DNA of 64,000 bases from Flavilitoribacter nigricans DSM 23189 = NBRC 102662 (GTDB taxonomy: Bacteria; Bacteroidota; Bacteroidia; Chitinophagales; Saprospiraceae). This document shows positions 33,034 through 43,500 of this stretch, in pieces. The position numbers were made by a program, and so were the translations under genes. Within the stretch, counting starts at the first letter, position 1, and each line of letters starts with the position of its first letter. The notes beneath the pieces were generated by a model, which searched no databases, was not told the DNA's origin, and worked only from the letters and a program-made list of their open reading frames with translations. The DNA lies in assembly GCF_002646595.1 (NCBI RefSeq), contig NZ_PDUD01000002.1:1-64000 (forward strand). Reading direction: 5' to 3'.

Positions 33034-33863
33034 TTGGCCATTTTCAGATCTGATGACGGAACTGCAAATAGCGTCCTAAACATCGAAAAAGCTACTTATT
33101 AACAATATGCTTACAAGCCCAGTGTCATTTGCTGGTTTTCGTGCCGATTGCCGGATCACCGGACCGCTCTTCCGGAAAGGTAACCCTCTTTTGCCCGCCG
33201 ACAGTTCCTCCGGGAAGGCTAAATCCATTTTTAATATGGATTGAAATAAAAAAAAATTCAGTGACCAATCGCACCACTTCCCGGCATAGACCTACCGTCA
33301 GCGGGGCATTCCCCGTCCTTACGTCAAATTAGCAATTGAAATAATTTGTTTTTATCCAACACTACGCTTGTTTGGTGTATAAATTTTGTATATATTGAAA
33401 ATCAAATAGTTGTATACAAGATAAATAATTGTCCTCTCATTATACAGTAGCCCTTCTTTTGAGCCTCGTTTGATCTAATTTTTTCCAAAAATCTTTTTTG
33501 GCAAACCCCGGTTTGCCCGGTATTCTATTGTTTAACATCATCCCTCGAAGCATGACGAATCTTAACTATGTACAACCAAACGCACTTTCTACGATCTATT
33601 CACTTCCACCACCTGCTGATCTAGGCGTACCGCTCTATCCGAGTTAACCGATCTCCGGTTCTCCGATCAGTTTGCCCGTTATTCGGGCTAAGAGTTTCCC
33701 ATTCCACTATTTTTTCTGACCGATAGTGTGGTTCATCCAGTGTGATTCCCACTAAACGCTAATGCTATGTACTGCCGGCCCGGACCTGCTGCCCGGGCCC
33801 GGAGAAGAACTATCCATATTCATTTTTTTACAAAAACCGATTTTTAAATTAACTAAAGCAATT
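33034..33863 (+). other. long leader/promoter region of the first giant surface protein
   Basis: This 830-base gap separates the divergent DUF434 gene from the giant surface protein gene. It is AT-rich around 33340-33430, where a promoter is likely (a GTTTGG string followed by TATATTG about 20 bases on), which would give a leader of some 430 bases. An 8-base-pair inverted repeat GGCAAACC.CC.GGTTTGCC lies at 33500-33517. No credible reading frame is seen, although the giant gene's frame stays open back to 33762. Confidence 0.4.
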
Positions 33864-36800
33864 ATGACCAGTTTTTTAGCTACAACCATTCCCAAAAAAT
33901 CGCAATTGAAAAATTGCCTTGACCAAAACCTGAGATACCTGCTCCTCGGCGCGCTCTGTCTGCTCTTTTCCTGGAGTACCCAACAGCAGGTCTACGCACA
34001 GTGCTCAGCGATTTCCAGTATTAATCTTGCGGCCAACAACCCGGCGGATTCCGATGTCTACTTCGGCGACGGGAGCAATGCTTACGTAATCGAATCCCTG
34101 GAACCCAGAGACTACGAATGCTTCGATGTGGTTCCCTTCCTGGTGGAATTGGAAATTGCCGCCGATGCCCAGTGCGAAGATTACGTGGTAGAGCTGCCGA
34201 TGCAGTGGCTCTGCAACACCACCGGACAGGGCGGTATCGGAGTAACCGCGGTGATCGATTACCAGATCAATCCTTCTTCCGATCCGGGTTCGGCCAACCT
34301 AGACGGCGATGAACAGATCATCCTGGTAAACAATTACCCGGTAACGGACGGAATTCCGCTGGAAACACCCAACGGAAGTTGCGACTTTAACGCGCTGTTT
34401 GAAGTATCCGGTCTGGATCCGGGCGATAAAGTGATCGTGCGGATCGACGTTCTGCTCGACTGCGATCTTACCTCCAGCCCTACCGGAAATATCCAGGCCA
34501 ATCTGGGTACTTTCCAGAATATCCGGATCATTTCCGGCGTCGGCTCCAACTGTACCTGTAATAATCTACAGGGCGGCGCGCAGACCATTCCCTGGAAGGT
34601 AGGCCTGCCCGAATGTGAGATCGCCTGTACAATCACCAAGGATCAGGATGTCAGTTGCAACGGCGGTACAGACGGAGCCGCAACCGTAAATGTAACCGGC
34701 AATTTCGGCACGGTAACTTACGCCTGGCCCGGCGGACAGAGCACCCAGAGTGTTTCCAATCTTGCGGCCGGCACCTACGAAGTGACCGTTTCCGATGAGA
34801 TCGTAGATTGTTCTTCCACCTGTATGGTGACCATCAACGAACCGCCCGCCCTGAGTTGTAATGCTTCCGCCTCGGATGCGACCTGCTTCGGCGATAGTGA
34901 CGGTTCTATTTCGGTAAGCGGCAGCGGTGGCACCCCACCCTACCAGTACAGTATCGATGGCGGTACGACCTACCAGGCTTCCGGGACTTTTGACAATCTC
35001 AGCGCCGGCATGTATACCGTCACCGTACGGGATGCCAATGATTGTACCAGTACCTGCAACGCGACCGTCGGCCAGCCCGATGCCCTCAGCTGTGACATAA
35101 CGCCTTCCGACGTAAGCTGCTTTGGCGGTAATGACGGGTCCATTTCCGTGTCCGGTAGCGGTGGAACGACGCCTTACGAGTACAGTATCGACGGGGGTAC
35201 GACCTACCAGGGCTCCGGAACTTTTAACAATCTCAGCGCTGGCATGTATGTCGTTACCATTCGCGATGCGAATGGCTGTACGACCACCTGCGACGGAACC
35301 GTGGAGCAACCCGATGCCCTCAGCTGCGACGCCACCCCGTCCGATGTAAGTTGCTACGGCGGTAGTGACGGGTCCATTTCCGTGTCCGGTAGCGGTGGAA
35401 CTGCGCCGTATGAATACAGCATCGACGGCGGAACCACCTACCAGGCTTCCGGCGCTTTTAACAACCTGAGCGCCGGTATGTACACGGTTACGGTCCGCGA
35501 TGCTAATGGTTGTACGTCTAGCTGCGATGCAACGGTAGAGCAGCCCGACGCCCTCAGCTGCGACGCCACCCCGTCCGATGTGAGCTGCTTTGGTGGGAGT
35601 GACGGATCCATTTCCGTGTCCGGTAGCGGCGGAACGACGCCTTACGAGTACAGTATCGACGGGGGTACGACCTATCAGGCTTCCGGAGTTTTCAACAATC
35701 TCAGTGCCGGCATGTATACCGTTACCATCCGCGATGCGAATGGTTGCACAACTACCTGTGATGCGACCGTTGAACAGCCCGATGCCCTCAGCTGCGATGC
35801 TACGCCTTCCGATGCAAGCTGCTTTGGTGGCAGTGACGGGTCCATTTCCGTGTCCGGTAGCGGCGGAACTGCCCCGTATGAATACAGCATCGACGGCGGA
35901 ACCACCTACCAGGCCTCTGGAACCTTTGACAATCTCAGTGCCGGAATGTATACCGTTACGGTGCGGGATGCCAACGGTTGTACGTCTACCTGTGACGCCA
36001 CCGTAGACCAACCCGATGCCCTCAGCTGCGATGCTACGCCAACTGATGCCAGTTGTAATGGTGTGGCAGACGGATCTATTTCCGTAAGCGGTAGTGGCGG
36101 AACCGCGCCTTACGAATACAGCATCGACGGCGGTACGACTTACCAGGCTTCCGGCACGTTTGACAATCTCAGTGCCGGGATGTATACCGTTACCGTACGC
36201 GACGCTAATGGCTGTACGTCCACCTGCGATGCAACGGTAGGCCAACCTTCCGATCTGACTTGTGATGCTACGCCCTCCGATGTAAGCTGCTTCGGCGACA
36301 GTGACGGATCTATTTCCGTAGCCGGTAGCGGTGGAACCGGACCTTACGAGTACAGCATCGACGGCGGTACCACCTATCAGGCTTCCGGGACTTTTGATAA
36401 CCTCAGCGCCGGAATGTATACCGTTACGGTGCGGGATGCCAACGGCTGTACCTCTACCTGTGATACCACGGTAGATCAACCCGATGCATTGACCTGCGAA
36501 GCGACACCGTCCGACGTAAGCTGCTTCGGCGGCAGTGACGGGTCTGTTTCCGTATCCGGTAGCGGTGGAACTGCACCTTATGAGTACAGTATTGACGGCG
36601 GTACGACCTACCAGGGCTCCGGAGTTTTTAACAACCTCAGCGCCGGCATGTATACCGTTACGGTGCGCGATGCCAACGGCTGTACCTCTACCTGTGATGC
36701 TACGGTAGACCAACCTGATGCACTCACCTGCGACGCCACACCCTCCGATGTAAGCTGCTTCGACGGCAGTGACGGATCTATATCCGTTTCCGGTAGCGGT

Positions 36801-39728
36801 GGTACCGCGCCATATGAGTACAGCATCGACGGAGGAACCACCTACCAGGGCTCCGGAGTTTTTAACAACCTCAGCGCCGGTATGTATACCGTTACCGTAC
36901 GTGATGCCAACGGCTGTACTTCTACCTGTGATGCCACCGTGGATCAACCCGATGCACTCACCTGCGATGCGACACCGTCCGACGTAAGCTGCTTCGACGG
37001 CAGTGACGGATCTGTTTCCGTATCCGGTAGTGGCGGAACTGCGCCTTACGAATACAGCATCGACGGCGGTACGACCTATCAGGCCTCCGGGACTTTTGAT
37101 AACCTTAGCGCCGGAATGTATACCGTCACCGTGCGCGATGCCAACGGCTGTACCTCTACTTGTGACGCCACTGTAGACCAACCCGATGCATTGACCTGCG
37201 ACGCTACACCGTCCGACGCCAGTTGCAATGGTGCAACTGATGGTTCCATCTCCGTAGTTGGTAGCGGCGGAACCGCTCCCTACGAATACAGTATTGACGG
37301 CGGTACCACTTATCAGGCTTCCGGGACTTTTGATAATCTCGGTGCCGGCATGTACACGGTTACCGTGCGCGATGCCAACGGTTGTACGTCTACATGTGAC
37401 GCCACTGTAGGCCAACCCTCAGATCTGACCTGTGACGCCACGCCATCCGATGTAAGTTGTTTCGGTGGCGCCGACGGATTTATCTCCGTATCCGGTAGCG
37501 GTGGAACTGCGCCTTACGAGTACAGCATCGACGGCGGTACGACCTATCAGGCTTCCGGAACGTTTGATAATCTCAGCGCCGGCATGTATACCGTCACCGT
37601 GCGCGATGCAAATGGTTGTACGTCCACCTGTGAAGCAACGGTAGACCAACCCGATGCCCTCAGCTGTGACGCTACACCATCCGACGTAAGCTGCTTCGAC
37701 GGCAGTGACGGATCTATTTCCGTATCCGGTAGCGGCGGAACCGCGCCTTACGAATACAGCATCGACGGTGGTACGACTTTCCAGGCCTCCGGGACTTTTG
37801 ATAATCTCAGTGCCGGGATGTATACCGTTACCGTGCGTGACGCCAACGGTTGTACTTCTACCTGTGACGCAACGGTAGACCAACCCGATGCCCTCAGCTG
37901 CGACGCTACGCCATCCGATGTAAGCTGCTTCGACGGCAGTGACGGATCTATTTCAGTTTCCGGTAGCGGCGGAACCGCGCCTTACGAATACAGCATCGAC
38001 GGTGGTGCGACTTTCCAGGCCTCCGGGACTTTTGATAATCTCAGTGCCGGGATGTATACCGTGACCGTGCGGGATGCCAATGGTTGTACTTCTACCTGTG
38101 ATGCCGCCGTAGACCAGCCCGATGCCCTCAGCTGTGACGCTACGCCATCAGATGTAAGCTGCTTCGACGGCAGTGACGGATCTATTTCCGTTGCCGGTAG
38201 CGGCGGAACTGCGCCTTACGAATACAGCATCGACGGCGGTACGACCTATCAGGCTTCCGGAACGTTTGATAATCTCAGCGCCGGAATGTATACCGTTACC
38301 GTGCGGGATGCCAACGGTTGTACCTCTACCTGTGACGCCACCGTAGACCAACCCGATGCCCTAAGCTGTGACGCTACGCCATCCGATGTAAGCTGCTTCG
38401 ACGGCAGTGACGGATTTATTTCCGTTGCCGGTAGCGGCGGAACCGCACCTTACGAGTACAGCATCGACGGTGGTATGACTTACCAGGCCGCCGGGACTTT
38501 TGATAATCTTAGCGCCGGCATGTACACCGTTACCGTACGGGATGCCAACGGTTGTACGTCTACCTGTGACGCCACGGTTGACCAGCCCGATGAGTTGATC
38601 TGCACCGTCATCAACGACAGTGGAGAAAATACGATCTGCCTGGATGAATCCATTAGTCTGTCGGTTGATGTGACCGGGGGTACGATGCCTTACACCTACG
38701 CGTGGTCCAGCGACGGAAGCGCGGTATTCTCAGACGCCACCGGAGCCAGCACGACTGTTTCCAATGCTTCCGAAGGCACGGAAATCATTACGGTAGAGAT
38801 CACCGATGCCAACGGCTGTATCACCACCTGTACGATCGAGATCATTTTCGAACGTTGTGTGGAGCTGTGCACCTGGACGCCCGGTTTCTGGAAAAATCAT
38901 CCGGCCGAGGTTTGCGGTGTACTGGGAGGTACAGTAGTGAAGGAAAGAGGCAAGAGGAGTTGTACCGGCGATAGTGATAATATCGGTTTCTACCTGTGCG
39001 GTGAGCAGTATACTTTATCTGCATCCGATATTTCCTGCCTGTTCAGTTACAGCAACAGCACCCGTGGCCGGGGCCAGAAACTGCCCCTGGGTTGCTCCGA
39101 CGATGTGGTGGAAATTGCCGAACGCTTTGCGGAATTCCCGAACGGCGAGACCCTGCTGCACCACATTCTGGCCGCAACGCTCAACCTGATCTACAACGGT
39201 GCTGATTTTGGTAATTTAGATAATGAATACCTGATCTGTGTTGAAGATACCGAACTGGACATTGCCGGTATTTTCAATGCGACTCCGGGAGTAGACGAAG
39301 CATACGCGATCAGTTTCTGTCCGGATGATTTCACTTCAGCGTCTCAATTATCTGCATATATCGATCCACTGACTGCTTTCAATGAATGTAATAATGATTG
39401 CGGATTACCCTCACAGATTGAGCAGGGGAGCATGGTGATCGGAGCTGATCCGATGGCCACCGAAATGCTCAACAACAATCTGACGGTCTATCCGAACCCG
39501 GCCAATGACCAGCTCAATTTGCGCTTCAAATTGGATTCGGATCAGGAGATCAGCATTCAGATCGCAGACAGCAACGGTCGGATATTCCGTACTAACCGGA
39601 TCGAAGCCCAGCAGGGATGGAACATCCGGGAAATTGATCTGAGTGACCTGACCAATGGCATGTACGTGATCATTCTCAAGGACGAGAACGGCGTTCTAAC
39701 CAAGCGTTTCGTCAAGGCCCGTAATTGA
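33864..39728 (+). CDS. giant T9SS surface protein with 17 SprB repeats
   Basis: A 1954-residue secreted protein. The start at 33864 (MTSFLATT) is preferred to one 102 bases upstream because the paralogue at 40550 begins the same way (MTSLIVTT). The signal peptide ends near residue 46 (QVYAQC). Residues about 47-250 form a domain shared only with the paralogue here. A first, diverged SprB unit precedes 16 near-identical 78-residue SprB repeats (residues 331-1578), each with SCFGGSDGSISVSG, PYEYSIDGGTTY and VRDANGCTSTC. After a PKD-like piece comes a cysteine-rich domain with CTWTPGFWKNHP (near 1668), and the last 80 residues are a T9SS type A sorting domain (VYPNPANDQLNLRF... to FVKARN). SprB-type proteins act as cell-surface adhesins in gliding Bacteroidota. 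A terminator follows. Confidence 0.92.
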   Translation: MTSFLATTIPKKSQLKNCLDQNLRYLLLGALCLLFSWSTQQQVYAQCSAISSINLAANNPADSDVYFGDGSNAYVIESLEPRDYECFDVVPFLVELEIAADAQCEDYVVELPMQWLCNTTGQGGIGVTAVIDYQINPSSDPGSANLDGDEQIILVNNYPVTDGIPLETPNGSCDFNALFEVSGLDPGDKVIVRIDVLLDCDLTSSPTGNIQANLGTFQNIRIISGVGSNCTCNNLQGGAQTIPWKVGLPECEIACTITKDQDVSCNGGTDGAATVNVTGNFGTVTYAWPGGQSTQSVSNLAAGTYEVTVSDEIVDCSSTCMVTINEPPALSCNASASDATCFGDSDGSISVSGSGGTPPYQYSIDGGTTYQASGTFDNLSAGMYTVTVRDANDCTSTCNATVGQPDALSCDITPSDVSCFGGNDGSISVSGSGGTTPYEYSIDGGTTYQGSGTFNNLSAGMYVVTIRDANGCTTTCDGTVEQPDALSCDATPSDVSCYGGSDGSISVSGSGGTAPYEYSIDGGTTYQASGAFNNLSAGMYTVTVRDANGCTSSCDATVEQPDALSCDATPSDVSCFGGSDGSISVSGSGGTTPYEYSIDGGTTYQASGVFNNLSAGMYTVTIRDANGCTTTCDATVEQPDALSCDATPSDASCFGGSDGSISVSGSGGTAPYEYSIDGGTTYQASGTFDNLSAGMYTVTVRDANGCTSTCDATVDQPDALSCDATPTDASCNGVADGSISVSGSGGTAPYEYSIDGGTTYQASGTFDNLSAGMYTVTVRDANGCTSTCDATVGQPSDLTCDATPSDVSCFGDSDGSISVAGSGGTGPYEYSIDGGTTYQASGTFDNLSAGMYTVTVRDANGCTSTCDTTVDQPDALTCEATPSDVSCFGGSDGSVSVSGSGGTAPYEYSIDGGTTYQGSGVFNNLSAGMYTVTVRDANGCTSTCDATVDQPDALTCDATPSDVSCFDGSDGSISVSGSGGTAPYEYSIDGGTTYQGSGVFNNLSAGMYTVTVRDANGCTSTCDATVDQPDALTCDATPSDVSCFDGSDGSVSVSGSGGTAPYEYSIDGGTTYQASGTFDNLSAGMYTVTVRDANGCTSTCDATVDQPDALTCDATPSDASCNGATDGSISVVGSGGTAPYEYSIDGGTTYQASGTFDNLGAGMYTVTVRDANGCTSTCDATVGQPSDLTCDATPSDVSCFGGADGFISVSGSGGTAPYEYSIDGGTTYQASGTFDNLSAGMYTVTVRDANGCTSTCEATVDQPDALSCDATPSDVSCFDGSDGSISVSGSGGTAPYEYSIDGGTTFQASGTFDNLSAGMYTVTVRDANGCTSTCDATVDQPDALSCDATPSDVSCFDGSDGSISVSGSGGTAPYEYSIDGGATFQASGTFDNLSAGMYTVTVRDANGCTSTCDAAVDQPDALSCDATPSDVSCFDGSDGSISVAGSGGTAPYEYSIDGGTTYQASGTFDNLSAGMYTVTVRDANGCTSTCDATVDQPDALSCDATPSDVSCFDGSDGFISVAGSGGTAPYEYSIDGGMTYQAAGTFDNLSAGMYTVTVRDANGCTSTCDATVDQPDELICTVINDSGENTICLDESISLSVDVTGGTMPYTYAWSSDGSAVFSDATGASTTVSNASEGTEIITVEITDANGCITTCTIEIIFERCVELCTWTPGFWKNHPAEVCGVLGGTVVKERGKRSCTGDSDNIGFYLCGEQYTLSASDISCLFSYSNSTRGRGQKLPLGCSDDVVEIAERFAEFPNGETLLHHILAATLNLIYNGADFGNLDNEYLICVEDTELDIAGIFNATPGVDEAYAISFCPDDFTSASQLSAYIDPLTAFNECNNDCGLPSQIEQGSMVIGADPMATEMLNNNLTVYPNPANDQLNLRFKLDSDQEISIQIADSNGRIFRTNRIEAQQGWNIREIDLSDLTNGMYVIILKDENGVLTKRFVKARN
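34854..38597 (+). repeat. tandem array of 16 in-frame 234-bp repeats (SprB units)
   Basis: Unit boundaries were checked at 34854, 35088 and 35322, and the array ends at 38597, exactly 16 x 234 bases. No unit has gained or lost a codon. Differences between units are mostly single substitutions (CFGG/CFDG/CNGV, ASG/GSG, TTPY/TAPY), a sign of recent duplication or gene conversion. The array is prone to recombination and to short-read misassembly. Confidence 0.95.
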
Positions 39729-39793
39729 TCACCCTGCTTTCTGATCAATTGGTACACCGTGCCACTTGAGTCAGTTTTACTCACTTCCCCCCT

Positions 39794-39830
39794 TAGAGGG
39801 TCTGGTTTTCCAGGCCCTCTTCTTTTATTT
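39794..39830 (+). terminator. rho-independent terminator after the first giant gene
   Basis: An 11-base-pair stem, AGAGGGTCTGG paired with CCAGGCCCTCT around a short T loop, is followed by CTTTTATTTC, about 65 bases after the stop codon. Confidence 0.85.
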
Positions 39831-40549
39831 CGAAATAATTCGAAATTCCACTTCTTCCATTCGACAGTCTCCTGCATTAACCATTTCTCACATACATACA
39901 GGCCCTTTTTTCAGTAGTATATCTTCAGTTCACTACTGATCCACAACTATTTTTATTAAATACAAATAAAAACTATGTTTTCCCACGGTTGGCTTCCTGC
40001 CATATTTTGCTTATATTTGAAAACGTTTCCTCCAATTCATACGTGAAATATTGTCTTCTCTCCCTTTCACAACTATATTTTCCCTTTGGCTAATTGCATT
40101 TACCACAGGCGCTAAAGCGCTACAGCAATTTTTATATTCACACTTTTAGAGATAGAGATAAACCATAGCAGAAGGTGCTGTACCAATGGCTAACGGCCCA
40201 AGGTATGTCCGCACAACAAATTATTTTTAACAACCATCGTCATGAGAACACAGGAACAATCATCCCTTACGCTATCCTTAAAAGCTTTTTCGTATCAACT
40301 ATTACCGTACGGTTAGACAACCGTTGCGCTTTTAAACCGCTTTTTAAAGTCTATCCACCACAATTAAAGTGAAGCAGCCCGACTGCCTTCACCTCGCTAT
40401 CTCCATTTTCGACCTGATTCAAACAATACATCTACGTTGCTGATGTACCAACGTGGAGTGGGGTTCTATTGCCCCGTACAATCGTTGCACAAGTATTCAT
40501 TTTTCAACCTAAACCTTTTAATTATTACACAATCTAACACCTCAAGATC
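39831..40549 (+). other. long leader region of the second giant surface protein
   Basis: More than 700 bases lie between the terminator of the first giant gene and the start of the second. A good promoter candidate at 39989-40019 implies a leader of about 520 bases. A 65-codon frame at 40175-40372 has no protein-like character and is not called. No repeat is seen. Confidence 0.45.
39989..40019 (+). promoter_or_regulatory. Bacteroidota-type promoter for the second giant gene
   Basis: TTGG at 39989-39992 stands about 20 bases before TATATTTG (40012-40019), a good match to the -33 TTG / -7 TAnnTTTG pattern of Bacteroidota primary sigma factors. Confidence 0.5.
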
Positions 40550-43500
40550 ATGACCAGTTTAATAGTTACAACCAAGTCCAAAAGCAAAAAAAACGGGCTA
40601 AAGCAGCAATTCTTTCTGCTGTTTAGCCTGGGGTGTTTGCTGTTTTTGGCGCTTACTCCCCAAACCATTTACGCACAGTGCTCCGCAATATCGAGCATTA
40701 ACTTTGCGGCCAACAACCCGGCAGACACCGATATATACTGGGGTGACGGCAGTAATGCTTTTATCAGAGAATCCCTAGAACCACAGGATTACGAATGTTT
40801 TGACGTCGTACCATTCTTTGTGGAGTTGAGAATCGATCCGGACGCAGCCTGCACCGATTATGTCGTGGAGCTTCCCGTCTCCTGGTTGTGTAACACTACC
40901 GGTCAGGGCGGTATCGGTGTTACTGACGTTGTCAGTTTTCAACTCAATGATGCCAGCGATCCAGGCTCAGCCAATCTGGACGGCAACGAAATGATCATTA
41001 AGACCATGGAACAGATCAACGGTGATCCCCTTGGCACTAGCAACGGAAGTTGTACCTTGGATGCCGTCTTTGAAGTATCCGGTCTGGATCCGGGAGACGT
41101 TGTGATCGTCCGGATCGATGTATTGCTGGACTGTGATCTAACTTCCACGCCGACCGGTAATATTCAGGCCAATCTAGGTGCATTTCAGGACATTAAGATC
41201 CTCTTCGGAAACGGCATCGATTGCGGCTGTGATAATCTGCAAGGCGGCGCCCAGACGATCCCCTGGAAAGTGGGTCTTCCCGAGTGTGAGATCGCCTGTA
41301 CCATTACCAAAAATCAGGATGCGAGCTGTAATGGATTCAGTGATGGATCCGCTACGGTAAACGTGACGGGTGCTTACGGAACCGTAACCTACGCCTGGCC
41401 CGGTGGTCAAACGACCGCTACGGTCAGTAATCTCGCAGCCGGCACCTACGAGGTAACGGTTTCCGATGAGATCATCGACTGTAATTCCACCTGCATGGTG
41501 ACCATTAACGAACCACCCGCGCTGAACTGCTCCATCACCAAGACCAGTGATGTGAGCTGCTACGGTTTCAGTGACGGATCGGCCACGATCAGCGGCTCCG
41601 GCGGTACTCCCCCTTACTCCTTCAACTGGGGTGGCGCCGATCCAACAGCACTGTCGGCCGGGACCTATACCGCCACCGTAACCGATGCCAATGGATGTAC
41701 CTCCACCTGCTCGGTGACTATCCTCCAGCCACTGGCACTGAGTTGCTCCATCACCAAAACCAGTGATGCCAGTTGTAACGGTTTCAATGACGGTTCGGCA
41801 ACCATCAGTGGGGCCGGTGGAACACCGCCTTACTCCTTCAATTGGGGAGGCGCCGATCCCAACGCACTCGCGGCCGGCTCCTATACCGCTACCGTGACCG
41901 ACGCCAATGGGTGTACCTCCACCTGTGATGTGACGATCGGTCAGCCTTCTGACCTGAGCTGCTCTATTACCAAGGACAGTGATGTGAGTTGCTACGGATT
42001 TAGTGACGGATCGGCCTCCATCAGTGCGGCCGGCGGTACGGCTCCCTATTCTTTCGACTGGGGTGGCGCGGATCCCAACGCACTCGCCGCCGGTTCCTAC
42101 ACCGCAACCGTGACCGATGCCAATGGGTGTACCTCCACCTGTTCCGTAACCATTCTCGAACCGCCCGCACTGACCTGCTCCATCACTAAGACCAGCGATG
42201 TAAGTTGCTACGGATTCAGTGACGGATCGGCAACGATCAGCGGGGCTGGTGGTACGACGCCCTATTCCTTTGATTGGGGTGGCGCAAATCCGAACGCACT
42301 CGCAGCCGGCACGTATACCGCTACCGTAACCGATGCCAACGGCTGTACTTCTACCTGTATGGTCACGATCGCCGAACCGCCCGCACTGAGCTGTTCCATT
42401 ACTAAGGACAGTGATGTAAGCTGCTATGGATTCAGTGACGGATCGGCTTCTATCAGTGGGTCCGGTGGTACGCCGCCTTATTCCTTTAACTGGGGGGGTG
42501 CGAATCCCAATGCACTTGCCGCCGGTACTTATACCGCTACCGTGACCGATGCCAATGGATGTACCTCCACCTGCTCGGTGACCATCCTACAGCCACCGGC
42601 TTTGAGCTGTTCCATTTCTAAGGATAGTGATGTGAGTTGCTACGGTTTCTCCGACGGATCGGCAACCGTCAGCGGAAGTGGTGGTACGACTCCTTATTCC
42701 TTCAACTGGGGAGGTAAAAATCCGAATGCCCTTCCGGCCGGTACGCATACCGTGACGGTGACCGACGCCAACGGATGTACCTCTACCTGCTCGGTGACCA
42801 TCAGTCAACCTCCGCCATTAAGCTGTTCGATTATCAACAACAGTGGCGTATCCGAGATCTGCCTGGGAGAATCCCTGGATCTGTCCGCCGGCCCGTCCGG
42901 TGGCACACCACCTTATACCTACGACTGGAGTAGCGACGGAAGTGCTAATTTCTCGAGTCCTTCCAGTTCGAGCACCACGGTGTCCGGCTTCGGTTTAGGT
43001 ACCGAAACCATCACATTGGAAATCACCGACGCCAATGGTTGTGTCACAACCTGTACGATCGATATCACTACCGTTCGTTGTGTAGACGAATGCACCTGGA
43101 CGCCGGGCTTCTGGAAAAACCATCCGGAAGAGATCTGCGGTCTGTTAGGCGGCAATGTGACCAAGTTCAAAGGCCAACGCAGCTGCAGCGGAGAAAGTCA
43201 GAATATCGGTTTTGAACTCTGTGGTACGCACTACACCCTGTCGGCCAGCGAGATCTCCTGTCTGTTTAACTACAGCAGCAGCACCCGCGGCCGGAAAACG
43301 CCTCCGGGTTGCACCCCGGAAGTGGTGGCTATCGCCGAACATTTTGCCCCGTATCCAAACGGTGAGACTTTACTCCACCACATCCTGGCGGCAAAACTGA
43401 ACCTGATCTACAACGGAGCCAGCTTTGGTAATCTGGATGTCGGTGACCTCGTATGTGTCGATGAAGTGAACGGAGTGAATGTACCGAATATCTTCAACGG

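Noticed and set aside
33762-33863. 34-codon N-terminal extension of the first giant surface protein
   Set aside because: The paralogue begins at the equivalent of 33864 with the same MTS start, and the extension would place extra non-signal residues ahead of the signal peptide.
34566-37415. Antisense open frame of 949 codons across the SprB repeat array
   Set aside because: It arises because the 234-bp unit has no stop in that antisense frame and the unit is repeated. The sense frame encodes clear SprB repeats with signal peptide and T9SS tail. The frame breaks wherever the repeat sequence varies.
40175-40372. 65-codon frame upstream of the second giant gene
   Set aside because: Composition is not protein-like, and it lies in what looks like an untranslated leader.
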